This document shows, one piece after another, positions 1 through 7,601 of a stretch of 8,349 nucleotides of DNA (position 1 is its first letter; every line of letters begins with the position of its first letter). Under the pieces are notes generated by a model. That model did not search any database. It saw nothing but the letters and a program-made list of their open reading frames with translations, and had not been told where the DNA came from. The stretch is from Clostridia bacterium. Its GTDB lineage: Bacteria; Bacillota; Clostridia; Oscillospirales; CAG-272. The position numbers and the translations under genes were made by a program. The DNA lies in the NCBI GenBank assembly GCA_017382615.1, contig JAFNZX010000359.1, forward strand, positions 1 to 8,349, given 5' to 3'.

Positions 1-1848
1 GAGATTGTGCAGCCTACCTGCACAGCAAACGGCTTTACCCTGCATACCTGTGCACGCTGCGATGAAAGCTATAGGGATAGCTTTACCGATACGCTGATGC
101 ATGATTACGAGGTGACCGAGGTAGCTCCTACCTGCAGCGAGAAAGGATATACAGCGTATACCTGCTCTTTGTGCGGCAACGAGATCATAGACGATGAAGT
201 TCCTGCTCTCGGTCACGATTACGTGGCTACGGTCATCGCTCCCGGTTGTACGTCGAACGGCTATACCATTTATGACTGCTCAAGGTGCGAGGACTATTAC
301 CATGCAGATCATACCTATGCGACGGGACACGTCAGCGAGCCCATTCCTCCCGTTGAGCCTACCTTCCAGAGTCACGGCTGGATCGGCGGCAGACGCTGTG
401 CGTCTTGCGGTATGCAGCTGGAGGCACAGACCCAGGTCGGCATGTACAGACATATCTACGTGGAGTATAACGAAGCGGCTGTGATCGTTGACGCACCCGA
501 CAAGGCGTCCTTTGGCACGTATATCACCATCACGGCAACCCCCAAGTCGGGCTATGAGTTCGTGGGCTGGTACATCGGCGACGTGCTGATGTGCGAGACG
601 CCCGAGTACACCTTCCGGGTCGGTATTGACGAATATACCTATACCGCAAAAGTCAAGGGTACAAACGCTTGGGACGGCACGATTGCAAGCAGCTTTGCAG
701 GCGGCAGCGGTACCAAGGATGATCCGTACCTGATCTCCAACGGTTGGGAGCTTGCTTACTTGGCTTACCAGATCAACTACGGCAATGCGGCACAGTACAA
801 CAATAAGTACTACGCCCTGACCGCGGATATTGATCTGAACAACGTCAACTGGGATCCCATCGGCAGTATTTACAATGCTTCCGGTGTAGGGGAAACCTCC
901 AAGTCGTTTATCGGTCACTTTGACGGACGCGGCTTTACGGTCTATAACCTGTTTATCAATGCATCCAAGTATAACTTCAATCGCTTCTTCGGTCTGTTTG
1001 GCGTTGTAGAGGCAGGCGGCTACGTGGAGAACGTAAACGTCAGCAACTGCAACATTGATATTGACGGAGACGTCAAGGGGCAGGTATGCTGCGGCGGTAT
1101 TGCGGGACGCATTGTGACTGCAACCGTGGCAAACTGCACAGTGAACGGCAAGATCAGCGCAAGCACCTCCTCCGGTGGTGTACGCGTGGGCGGTATTGTC
1201 GGTATTACCTTTGCAAGAAGCGTCATTGCGGATTGCCACGCAGAGGTCACTGTGAGAGGCTACAGCTCCGATAATAACGCTTTTGCGGGTGGTATTGCCG
1301 GAAACATTGAGGATACTACCATAGCGCGCTGCTGGGCAAATGCAAAGGTCAGCGCAAGCGGATCGGGATCTGTCTACATTGCAACGGGCGGTATTGCCGG
1401 ATATGCACATACCTCGTCTGTCATCTATGATTGCTATTCGTCAGGCTCTGTCAGCGGCTCCAACAGGCGCGTGGAATGCAGAGTGGGCGGAGTTGTCGGT
1501 GCGCTTGGCGGTGCCACCGTGACGCGCTGCTATAGTACGTGTACCGTCTTCTCTCAGTCAGAGAAAAACGCCCTCGCAGGCGGTATCGTCGGACATCTGT
1601 TAAGCGCGGATTACAGCAATAGCGTTTCCGCATGCCTGTCTCTTGCATCGGTCAGCGCGGATAATTACGGCGGCTGGTATACCTACACCGGAAAGATCTA
1701 CGGTTATAAGGCCTCCGGCTCGCTTTCAAATAACCCCACCTCCAAGACCGACACCGTAGGCTTCTACACCTCCACGCTTGGCTGGTCGGCAGACGTTTGG
1801 GACTTCAGTGCAGTGGAGAGCGGTGAACTTCCCACGCTTAAGCACTGA
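1..1848 (+). CDS. Surface/secreted protein with Cys-repeats, InlB-like repeat and GLUG beta-helix (5' truncated)
   Basis: The reading frame is open from base 1, so the true start and any signal peptide lie upstream; 615 residues are visible. Counting from base 1, three Cys-repeats have an exact 38-residue period (Cys 7/17/20, 45/55/58, 83/93/96; pattern PTC-x3-GYT-x-YTCxxC, later GHDY). A fourth repeat has Phe122 in place of the first Cys but keeps Cys133/136. Residues about 155-220 resemble a divergent InlB B-repeat (ITATPKSGYEFVGWY). Six GLUG-type rungs (GGIAG/GGIVG, then NC/DC/RC) begin at residues 365, 397, 430, 463, 496 and 527, about 33 residues apart, with a diverged rung before them (FFGLFG). 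This is expected to form a parallel beta-helix. The tail, ending near ELPTLK, is a usual end for GLUG proteins. No LPXTG or SLH anchor is visible, so attachment, if any, is N-terminal. Adhesion or glycan binding is plausible but unproven. Confidence 0.85.
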   Translation, partial: EIVQPTCTANGFTLHTCARCDESYRDSFTDTLMHDYEVTEVAPTCSEKGYTAYTCSLCGNEIIDDEVPALGHDYVATVIAPGCTSNGYTIYDCSRCEDYYHADHTYATGHVSEPIPPVEPTFQSHGWIGGRRCASCGMQLEAQTQVGMYRHIYVEYNEAAVIVDAPDKASFGTYITITATPKSGYEFVGWYIGDVLMCETPEYTFRVGIDEYTYTAKVKGTNAWDGTIASSFAGGSGTKDDPYLISNGWELAYLAYQINYGNAAQYNNKYYALTADIDLNNVNWDPIGSIYNASGVGETSKSFIGHFDGRGFTVYNLFINASKYNFNRFFGLFGVVEAGGYVENVNVSNCNIDIDGDVKGQVCCGGIAGRIVTATVANCTVNGKISASTSSGGVRVGGIVGITFARSVIADCHAEVTVRGYSSDNNAFAGGIAGNIEDTTIARCWANAKVSASGSGSVYIATGGIAGYAHTSSVIYDCYSSGSVSGSNRRVECRVGGVVGALGGATVTRCYSTCTVFSQSEKNALAGGIVGHLLSADYSNSVSACLSLASVSADNYGGWYTYTGKIYGYKASGSLSNNPTSKTDTVGFYTSTLGWSADVWDFSAVESGELPTLKH

Positions 1849-1878
1849 TACAGTTACACAACGATAAGCATCAAAATC

Positions 1879-1940
1879 GGGGCTGTTTCATTTAGCACAG
1901 AACAAAAGCCATTGAAAGATGATAAGTGAAAAACAGCCCC
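1879..1940. repeat. Inverted repeat with a long loop
   Basis: GGGGCTGTTT (1879-1888) is perfectly complementary to AAACAGCCCC (1931-1940). Pairing continues for three more bases (TCA/TGA) if two extra A residues on the right arm are bulged. The loop is about 40 nt and no T-tract follows, so it is a poor terminator. Short GGGGCTGT ends resemble the terminal inverted repeats of some insertion sequences, so a tiny non-autonomous element or IS scar is possible. No target-site duplication is obvious. The function is unknown. Confidence 0.5.
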
Positions 1941-1943
1941 ATA

Positions 1944-1979
1944 GGCGTGATACTCTTATTGGAGTATCACGCCGGTTTT
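1944..1979 (+). terminator. Probable terminator of the surface-protein gene
   Basis: A perfect 12-bp stem, GGCGTGATACTC (1944-1955) with GAGTATCACGCC (1962-1973), closes a 6-nt loop (TTATTG) and is followed by GGTTTTA. The stem is strong but the T-tract has only four T residues. It lies about 95 nt after the stop codon of the surface-protein gene, in the expected direction. Confidence 0.6.
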
Positions 1980-2195
1980 ATGCGCCCTATGCGAACGGTA
2001 TGTTGTGCTTTTGTAAACTCGCACAGCAAAACGTTAAGACGGTATGCAAAAACTGCCCAAGGCAATATCGCTCGCCTGCTGCAAACATAACCCGCGCGGG
2101 AGGATGTTGTGCAATGTGCTGTGGGAATATCTTTGGATAATAGTTATTTTGTGCAGTATTTTCGCCCGCTTTTTTGCGAAATTTGGAATAATTTG
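1980..2195. other. Intergenic stretch with no convincing gene
   Basis: No coding region is credible here. A short frame on the plus strand (1919-2140) has no ribosome binding site and runs through both upstream hairpins. Minor features are a 10-bp palindrome CCCGCGCGGG (2091-2100) and a weak 6-bp stem TTTCGC/GCGAAA (2160-2165 with 2176-2181). The sequence becomes AT-rich just upstream of the promoter at 2196, which could help polymerase binding. Confidence 0.5.
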
Positions 2196-2224
2196 TTGAC
2201 AGTGTGAAGTTTTTGTGATAAAAT
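2196..2224 (+). promoter_or_regulatory. Sigma-A promoter of the BMP transporter operon
   Basis: A perfect -35 TTGACA (2196-2201), a 17-nt spacer and a -10 TAAAAT (2219-2224) predict a transcription start near 2231 and a leader of about 70 nt before the receptor gene. A 12-bp palindrome TTTATATATAAA (2268-2279) lies in the leader and could be an operator or just AT-rich sequence. A second, weaker promoter-like pair (TTGAGA 2246-2251, TTATAT 2269-2274) would start transcription only a few bases before the ribosome binding site and is less likely. I see no purine riboswitch signature in the leader. Confidence 0.85.
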
Positions 2225-2304
2225 TAACATGTATTCTTTTTTGGGTTGAGATATAGAGGCTGCGGCTTTTATATATAAAGACAAATTAGAGGAGGAACAT
2301 GATC

Positions 2305-3576
2305 ATGTTCAAGAAAATTACGGCTCTGTGCCTGGTTGTTCTGATGGCTGCTGCATGCCTGGGTTTGGCTGCATGCACCGATATGAACAGCGGCGCAGCA
2401 AAAATGACCGACTCGCCCCTTCCCGAGGTTGAGCTCACCAAGGACTTCGAAGTTCCCGCAGATTTTAAGATCGGCTTTATTCTGCTGCACGACGAGGCTT
2501 CCACCTATGACCTGAACTTCATCAATGCGGTGAAGAAGGTACAGGCTGCTCTGGGTCTGACCGATGATCAGATCGTTTACAAGAAGGGCATCCCCGAGTC
2601 CAACGCTTGCTACGAGGCAGCATGCGACCTGGTTGACGCAGGTTGCGATATCGTTTTTGCTGACAGCTTTGGTCACGAGAGCTATCTGCTCAAGGCAGCA
2701 GAAGAGTATCCCGAGGTACAGTTCTGCCACGCTACCGGTACCATGGCACATACCGCAGGTCTTGCAAACTTCCACAATGCATTCGCTTCCATTTACGAGG
2801 GCAGATACCTTGCAGGCGTTGCTGCAGGTCTGAAGCTCAATGAAATGATCGCTGACGGTAAGATTACCGCAGAGCAGGCTAAGATGGGCTACGTTGGCGC
2901 ATTTACCTTTGCTGAGGTTATCTCCGGCTACACCTCCTTCTATCTTGGCGCAAAGTCCGTATGCCCCAGCGTTACCATGGAAGTCCAGTTCACCGGCTCT
3001 TGGTACGACGAGGTAAAGGAAAAGGAAGCAGCTACTGCTCTGATCAACAACGGTTGCGTTCTGATCTCCCAGCACGCTGACTCCATGGGTGCTCCCTCCG
3101 TTTGCGAGGAAAAGCAGGTTCCCAACGTTTCCTACAACGGTTCTACCCACGAGGCTTGCCCCACTACCTTCATCGTATCCTCCAGAATTGACTGGTCTCC
3201 CTACTACCTCTACATCATCAAGTCCTACTGCCAGGGCACTCCCATCGCAGCTGACTGGTGCGGCGGTGCAGAAGAGGGCTCCGTTGTTCTGACCGGTATC
3301 AATGAGACCGCAGCAGCACAGGGCACCCTTGCTAAGCTGCAGGAGGTTGCAGGTAAGCTCAAGAGCGGCGAGATCAAGGTATTCGATACCAACACCTTCA
3401 CCGTAAAGGGCGAGAAGCTGACCTCTTACGTGGCTGACGTTGACACCGACGCTGCATATACTCCCGACACCGAGGTCATCAAGGACGGTTACTTCCACGA
3501 GTCCGAGTTCAGAGCAGCTCCTTACTTCGACATTCAGATCGACGGTATCACTCTGCTCAACACCAACTTCGGCTAA
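2305..3576 (+). CDS. BMP-family ABC transporter substrate-binding lipoprotein
   Basis: This is the extracellular receptor of an ABC importer of the BMP/PnrA type, whose characterised members mostly bind purine nucleosides. The ATG at 2305 is preferred over the in-frame ATG at 2299 because the Shine-Dalgarno AGAGGAGG (2288-2295) lies 9 nt from the former and only 3 nt from the latter. From 2305 the protein has 423 residues. The N-terminus MFKK plus a hydrophobic stretch ends in a lipobox, Leu21-Ala-Ala-Cys24, so it should be lipid-anchored on the outer face. Family landmarks are KIGFI (55-59), DIVFADSFGHESYLLKAAEE, CHATG, EGRYLAGVAAG, MGYVGAF and SQHADSMGAP. The usual BMP motif DDKSFN near the first strand is absent; the matching place reads HDEASTYDLNF (62-72), so ligand contacts may differ. 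Lys is almost always AAG after the first codons, suggesting high expression. It is followed by a terminator and the ATPase and permease genes. Confidence 0.93.
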   Translation: MFKKITALCLVVLMAAACLGLAACTDMNSGAAKMTDSPLPEVELTKDFEVPADFKIGFILLHDEASTYDLNFINAVKKVQAALGLTDDQIVYKKGIPESNACYEAACDLVDAGCDIVFADSFGHESYLLKAAEEYPEVQFCHATGTMAHTAGLANFHNAFASIYEGRYLAGVAAGLKLNEMIADGKITAEQAKMGYVGAFTFAEVISGYTSFYLGAKSVCPSVTMEVQFTGSWYDEVKEKEAATALINNGCVLISQHADSMGAPSVCEEKQVPNVSYNGSTHEACPTTFIVSSRIDWSPYYLYIIKSYCQGTPIAADWCGGAEEGSVVLTGINETAAAQGTLAKLQEVAGKLKSGEIKVFDTNTFTVKGEKLTSYVADVDTDAAYTPDTEVIKDGYFHESEFRAAPYFDIQIDGITLLNTNFG

Positions 3577-3597
3577 TATTTGACCATACGATCTATC

Positions 3598-3636
3598 AGA
3601 CAGGCGGAGCATTTGCTCCGCTTGTCTCGGTTTTTT
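3598..3636 (+). terminator. Intrinsic terminator between the receptor and ATPase genes
   Basis: A 13-bp stem (3598-3610 with 3615-3627, one G-T pair) closes a 4-nt loop ATTT and is followed by CGG and six T residues (3631-3636). It is a strong terminator 21 nt after the receptor stop codon. No convincing promoter lies between it and the ATPase gene, so the downstream genes probably depend on read-through. This fits the usual excess of binding protein over membrane complex in ABC importers. Confidence 0.88.
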
Positions 3637-3692
3637 ACAATCGTTGTGCAAAGCGTTCAAGAGGCGTTTTGAGGGCTTTGCACAAGGATTGT
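3637..3692 (+). promoter_or_regulatory. Long imperfect stem-loop upstream of the ATPase gene
   Basis: Directly after the terminator T-tract, ACAATC (3637-3642) pairs with GATTGT (3687-3692). One mismatch follows, then TTGTGCAAAGC (3644-3654) pairs perfectly with GCTTTGCACAA (3675-3685), then another mismatch, then 3656-3660 pairs with 3669-3673 (one G-T pair), with an 8-nt loop. It ends 29 nt before the ATPase start codon. It has no T-tract, so it is not itself a terminator. It could stabilise the 5' end of a processed downstream mRNA or tune read-through. The pairing is seen; the function is inferred. Confidence 0.6.
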
Positions 3693-3721
3693 ACAAGAAA
3701 AAATGTACGGAGGAGCACCCC

Positions 3722-5458
3722 ATGAATAAACCGATTGCATTGGAACTGAAACAAATCACCAAGAGATTCGGCACCAAGGTCGTAGCGAACAAGCAGGTGG
3801 ATCTTACGGTGTATCGCGGTGAGATCCTTGCCATTCTCGGTGAGAACGGCTGCGGTAAGACTACGCTGATGAATATTATCGCGGGAATCTACTATCCCGA
3901 TAGCGGATCTGTCTTTGTGGGCGGCAAGGAGGTCGTGATCCGTTCACCCAAGGATGCGTTTGCGCAAGGTATCGGCATGATCCATCAGCATTTCAAGCTG
4001 GTTGACGTATTTACGGCTGCGGAAAACATCGTGCTCGGTGTGAACGACGGACATAAATACAACATCAAGGAGGTCAACAAACGCGTCTCTGAGATTGCGG
4101 ATAAGTATGGCTTCCGTATCGATCCCAAAAAGAAGATATATGAAATGTCGGTGTCCGAAAAGCAGACGGTGGAGATTTTGAAGGTGCTGTACCGCGGTGC
4201 GGATATTCTGATTCTGGATGAACCCAGTGCGGTGCTGACTCCCCAGGAAACCGAAAAGCTGTTTGACGTGCTGCGCCGTATGCGTCGTGACGGCAAGTCC
4301 ATTCTGATCATTACGCACAAGCTGCACGAGGTCATGGCGATCTCCGATCGCGTAGCCGTGCTGCGCAAGGGCGAGCACATTGCAACCGTGGAAACGGCGC
4401 AGACCTCCCCGGCACAGCTGACGGAAATGATGGTCGGCAAAAAGATAGAAATGGATATCTATCGCCCCATGCCGGAAAACGTGCGCGACCGCTTGGTGAT
4501 CAAGAATCTCAGCCTGACCAGCGCAGAGGGAATCAAGATGCTGGACGACGTTACCTTTACCGCAAAAGCGGGAGAAATATTGGGTATTGCGGGTATTGCA
4601 GGCAGCGGGCAAAAGGAGCTGCTTGAATCGATTGCCGGGTTACATCACTTGCAATCGGGAAGCATTACGTATTATAATCCCAAAAAGGACAAGCCCATTA
4701 CCTTCTACCATAAAAGCTTTGAGCGCGTAATGGAGCTGGCGGGGCAGGGAATGCTCCGGTATGCAGACGGAAGAGCGTTTACGGGCAAGGATGAAAATGG
4801 CAAACCCCTCTCAAAAAAGACCATCTGCGCACAGGTGGAGGCAGGGGAGATCCTGTTTGTGGAGGACGAGGTCATTAACCTGCGCGAAAAAACACCCCTG
4901 CAGATCCGCGAACTGGGCGTACGCCTTTCGTTCGTCCCCGAGGACAGACTCGGTATGGGTCTTGTAGGAAATATGGATATTGTGGATAATATGATGCTGC
5001 GCAGCTACCGCCGTGGAGCTTCCGTATTTGTGGATCGCAAAAAGCCGGGCGACCTTGCACGGACTATTGTGCATGATCTGGAGGTCGTTACTCCGGGTAC
5101 GCACATCCCCGTGCGCCGTCTTTCGGGCGGTAACGTGCAAAAGCTGCTGGTGGGCAGAGAGATTGCTGCTGCGCCTACCGTGCTGATGGCTGCGTATCCC
5201 GTGCGCGGCTTGGATATTAACTCGTCCTATACCATCTATAATCTGCTGACTGAGCAAAAGCAAAAGGGCGTTTCCGTTATTTTTGTCGGCGAGGACCTTG
5301 ACGTGCTCGTGGGGCTTTGCGACCGCATTATGGTGATTTGCGGCGGCCGCATTACGGGCGTGCTGGACGGCAGAAATACGACCAAGGAAGAAATCGGTCT
5401 GCTTATGACCAAGACCCAAACCGAACAGAAGGAGGGCACAGAGAGTGAAAACGCATGA
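3722..5458 (+). CDS. ABC transporter ATP-binding protein with two nucleotide-binding domains (NupO/YufO-like)
   Basis: This cytoplasmic tandem ATPase powers the importer. The ATG at 3722 is chosen because GGAGGAG (3709-3715) precedes it with 8 nt spacing from GGAGG, giving 578 residues. First domain: Walker A GENGCGKT (40-47), Q-loop Gln89, signature MSVSEKQ (142-148), Walker B ILILDEP (162-168), H-loop His199. Second domain: degenerate Walker A GIAGSGQKEL (291-300) lacking the usual GKT/S, a good signature LSGGN (467-471), a degenerate Walker B region LMAAYPVRGLD (488-498) and no H-loop His (VGEDLD). An active first site and a degenerate second site are usual in the RbsA/YufO group. The second domain carries about 60 extra residues (roughly 317-380) between SGSI and the VPEDR block, which accounts for the length over the usual ~510. 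Its stop overlaps the next start by 14 nt. Confidence 0.94.
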   Translation: MNKPIALELKQITKRFGTKVVANKQVDLTVYRGEILAILGENGCGKTTLMNIIAGIYYPDSGSVFVGGKEVVIRSPKDAFAQGIGMIHQHFKLVDVFTAAENIVLGVNDGHKYNIKEVNKRVSEIADKYGFRIDPKKKIYEMSVSEKQTVEILKVLYRGADILILDEPSAVLTPQETEKLFDVLRRMRRDGKSILIITHKLHEVMAISDRVAVLRKGEHIATVETAQTSPAQLTEMMVGKKIEMDIYRPMPENVRDRLVIKNLSLTSAEGIKMLDDVTFTAKAGEILGIAGIAGSGQKELLESIAGLHHLQSGSITYYNPKKDKPITFYHKSFERVMELAGQGMLRYADGRAFTGKDENGKPLSKKTICAQVEAGEILFVEDEVINLREKTPLQIRELGVRLSFVPEDRLGMGLVGNMDIVDNMMLRSYRRGASVFVDRKKPGDLARTIVHDLEVVTPGTHIPVRRLSGGNVQKLLVGREIAAAPTVLMAAYPVRGLDINSSYTIYNLLTEQKQKGVSVIFVGEDLDVLVGLCDRIMVICGGRITGVLDGRNTTKEEIGLLMTKTQTEQKEGTESENA

Positions 5459-6542
5459 TAAAAGCGCGCGAGAGCCGCTCTTGCGCATTGTGAAGCGAGA
5501 ATCCATGCCGATTTGGAAATCCATGCTGATCCGTGTGATTGCGGTGTTGGCAGGCATACTGATCTGTGCACTGCTTTCCGTGCTTGTACTGGATAACGTG
5601 GACTTCCTCAAGTTTATCAAAACGCTGTTCAGCGGGGCGTTCGGCACAGAACGAAATATTTGGAAGCTGGGGAAAAATGCAGCCGTACTGCTGTGTATTT
5701 CACTGGCGGTTACGCCCGCGTTCCGTATGAAATTCTGGAATATCGGTGCGGAAGGGCAAACGCTGATCGGCGCACTTGCGTCTGTTGCGGTGGCATATTA
5801 TCTCGGCGGCAAGCTGCCCACACCCGTATTGCTTGCGCTGATGCTGCTTGCGTCGGTTCTTGCCGGTGCAATCTGGGGCGGTATTCCCGCTATTTTCAAG
5901 GCAAAGTGGAAAACCAACGAAACCTTGTTTACTTTGATGATGAATTACGTGGCAACGGGTATTGTGGCATATTGTCTGGCGATCTGGTGTCCCAGTAACG
6001 GCAGCGTGCTGCCCCGTCTGGCATACGGACACCTTCCCGTGATCATTCACGAGTATTTTCTGCTGATTGCTGTGACACTTATTTTGACGGCTGTGGTGTT
6101 CGTGTATCTGTACTACACCAAGCAGGGGTATGAAATCAGCGTTGTGGGTGAGAGTGAGAACACCGCAAGATACGTTGGTATCAGCGTAGGCAAGGTCGTG
6201 TTCCGCACCATGCTGGTATCGGGTGCGATCTGCGGCTTGGCGGGATTTTTGATCGTGGGTGCGCTGGACCATTCCATTACCACCACCTCGGTGGGCGGCA
6301 TGGGCTTTACCGCAATCATGGTCTCCTGGCTTGCAAAATTCAATCCCTTGGTGATGATGGGCACTTCGCTGTTCGTGACCTTCTTGCAGCAGGGCGCTGC
6401 AGAGATCGGTTCTGCGGTGGATCCCTCGTTCCCCAATATTATCGTGGGTATTGTGCTGTTCTTTATTATTGGCTGTGAGTTCTTTATCGGCTATAAGATC
6501 AAATTCCGCGAAAAGGCGAGAAAAGGAGGTAGCGCATCGTGA
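5445..6542 (+). CDS. ABC transporter permease (NupP/YufP-like, BPD_transp_2 family)
   Basis: This is one of two integral membrane subunits forming the import channel. The GTG at 5445 follows AAGGAGGG with 9 nt between GGAGG (5431-5435) and the start, and overlaps the ATPase gene by 14 nt, implying translational coupling. It has 365 residues. A positively charged cytoplasmic N-terminus precedes a first membrane segment near 27-50, and about eight more hydrophobic segments follow, the last near 335-352. Family motifs are FWNIGAEGQ (the typical FNIGAEGQ block), TNETLFTLMMNYVATG and the cytoplasmic loop VVGESENTARYVGISVGKV, which contacts the ATPase in this family. The C-terminus is basic (KIKFREKARK). 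It pairs with the permease encoded immediately downstream. Confidence 0.93.
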   Translation: MKTHDKSAREPLLRIVKRESMPIWKSMLIRVIAVLAGILICALLSVLVLDNVDFLKFIKTLFSGAFGTERNIWKLGKNAAVLLCISLAVTPAFRMKFWNIGAEGQTLIGALASVAVAYYLGGKLPTPVLLALMLLASVLAGAIWGGIPAIFKAKWKTNETLFTLMMNYVATGIVAYCLAIWCPSNGSVLPRLAYGHLPVIIHEYFLLIAVTLILTAVVFVYLYYTKQGYEISVVGESENTARYVGISVGKVVFRTMLVSGAICGLAGFLIVGALDHSITTTSVGGMGFTAIMVSWLAKFNPLVMMGTSLFVTFLQQGAAEIGSAVDPSFPNIIVGIVLFFIIGCEFFIGYKIKFREKARKGGSAS

Positions 6543-7498
6543 ATATGCTGCTTGATTTTATCATTACGGCAATCCCGCTTGGCATGACCTTCCTGTTTGG
6601 GTGTGTGGGTGAGATTTTGACCGAAAAGGCAGGGCATTTGAACTTAGGTATCCCCGGTATTATGTGCGTGGGCGGCACGTGCGGCTGCGTGGCTCTGAAA
6701 ATGCTCAGAAACAGCGGCTTGCCTTGGCCCTTGATCGTTGTGCTTGCCATCCTTGCTGCCTTTGTGGGCGGTATGCTTATGGGGCTGATCTATAGCTTTT
6801 TGACCGTAACGCTCAGGGCGAACCAAAACGTGACCGGTCTTGCTATGACCACCTTCGGTGTAGGCGTGACCAAGTTTGTGATGTCTCCTATGGCGGAGGG
6901 CGGCGGTATGTCGTATTTGTATGCACTCAAATATTTCCGCTATCCCTTCCAGGGAAGAACCGATGCGCTGAAATATTGCGGCATCATGGTGTTTTTGGGG
7001 ATCATCATCGCGCTGGTTGCAGCGTTTGTGCTCAGCAAAACGCGTTCAGGCTTATATTTGCGTGCGGTGGGTGAAAATCCCGCAACGGCGGATGCTGTGG
7101 GCATCAACGTGACGGGGTATAAGTACAGAGCTACGCTGATAGGCAGCGGTGTTGCAGCGCTGGGCGGCTTGTTCTATATTATGGATTATGCCGGCTCGTA
7201 CGAGGCGTATAAGAGCATTGAGGCGATGGGCTGGCTGTCCGTTGCGCTTGTTATCTTCACGCTGTGGAAGCCCGCGCTGAGCATTCTCGGTTCGTTTTTG
7301 TTTGGACTTTTGTATATTGCAGGCTCACGAATTCCCACGTTGTTGGGCATACAGCTGGACATGAGCGCAACGCCCCTTTTGCAGATGCTGCCGTATCTGG
7401 TTACCATTGTGGTATTGATCGTGGTCAGCGTCCGCAAGAAGCGTGAGCATCAGCCTCCGGCATGGCTGGGCTTGCCGTATTTCAGAGAAGACAGATAG
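6539..7498 (+). CDS. ABC transporter permease (NupQ/YufQ-like, BPD_transp_2 family)
   Basis: This is the second membrane subunit of the importer. The GTG at 6539 overlaps the previous stop in a GTGA junction (4 nt), with AAGGAGGT (6523-6530) 8 nt upstream; an in-frame ATG two codons later (6545) is spaced less well. It has 319 residues and multiple membrane segments. Characteristic blocks are GEILTEKAGHLNLGIPGIM near the N-terminus, RANQNVTGLA, the coupling loop YLRAVGENPATADAVGINV, and WLSVALVIFTLWKP near the C-terminal third. The cytoplasmic tail is basic (VRKKREH). It is the last gene of the operon, with a terminator starting 11 nt after its stop codon. Confidence 0.93.
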   Translation: MNMLLDFIITAIPLGMTFLFGCVGEILTEKAGHLNLGIPGIMCVGGTCGCVALKMLRNSGLPWPLIVVLAILAAFVGGMLMGLIYSFLTVTLRANQNVTGLAMTTFGVGVTKFVMSPMAEGGGMSYLYALKYFRYPFQGRTDALKYCGIMVFLGIIIALVAAFVLSKTRSGLYLRAVGENPATADAVGINVTGYKYRATLIGSGVAALGGLFYIMDYAGSYEAYKSIEAMGWLSVALVIFTLWKPALSILGSFLFGLLYIAGSRIPTLLGIQLDMSATPLLQMLPYLVTIVVLIVVSVRKKREHQPPAWLGLPYFREDR

Positions 7499-7508
7499 CA
7501 AATACCAA

Positions 7509-7556
7509 AACCTCCCGGCAAATTTTGAAATTTACCGGGAGGTTGATTTTCATTTT
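7509..7556 (+). terminator. Terminator of the transporter operon
   Basis: AACCTCCCGG (7509-7518) pairs with CCGGGAGGTT (7535-7544). Beyond one mismatch the stem continues with AAATT/AATTT around a 4-nt loop. It is followed by GATTTTCATTTT. The other strand also has a T-rich stretch after the stem (GGTTTTGG), so the hairpin may work in both directions. Confidence 0.88.
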
Positions 7557-7561
7557 GGTTC

Positions 7562-7590
7562 TTGACAAATATGCATAACTGTGCTACAAT
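7562..7590 (+). promoter_or_regulatory. Promoter of tRNA-Leu
   Basis: TTGACA (7562-7567), a 17-nt spacer and TACAAT (7585-7590) make a near-perfect sigma-A promoter. The predicted start, near 7597, is only a few bases before the mature tRNA 5' end at 7602, as expected for a single-gene tRNA transcript. Confidence 0.9.
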
Positions 7591-7601
7591 ATGGGAGTCA
7601 C

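Noticed and set aside
280..1410. 376-residue open frame antisense to the surface protein
   Set aside because: Low-complexity shadow of the GLUG-encoding strand with no start signal and no recognisable domain.
1919..2140. 73-residue frame in the intergenic region
   Set aside because: No ribosome binding site, overlaps two hairpins including a terminator, and its composition looks random.
2225..2298. Purine riboswitch in the leader of the transporter operon
   Set aside because: Substrate logic suggested one, but the leader is only about 70 nt, AT-rich, and lacks the three-stem aptamer pattern and conserved loops.
3644..3721. N-terminal extension of the ATPase from an upstream start
   Set aside because: The extension would be encoded by the long hairpin and has no ribosome binding site, whereas ATG 3722 has a well-placed GGAGGAG and begins in line with the family.
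2269..3834. 521-residue open frame antisense to the receptor gene
   Set aside because: It is a mirror of a strongly codon-biased gene; it also runs through the promoter leader, the terminator and the ATPase start, has no family motifs, and the plus-strand protein is clearly the real one.
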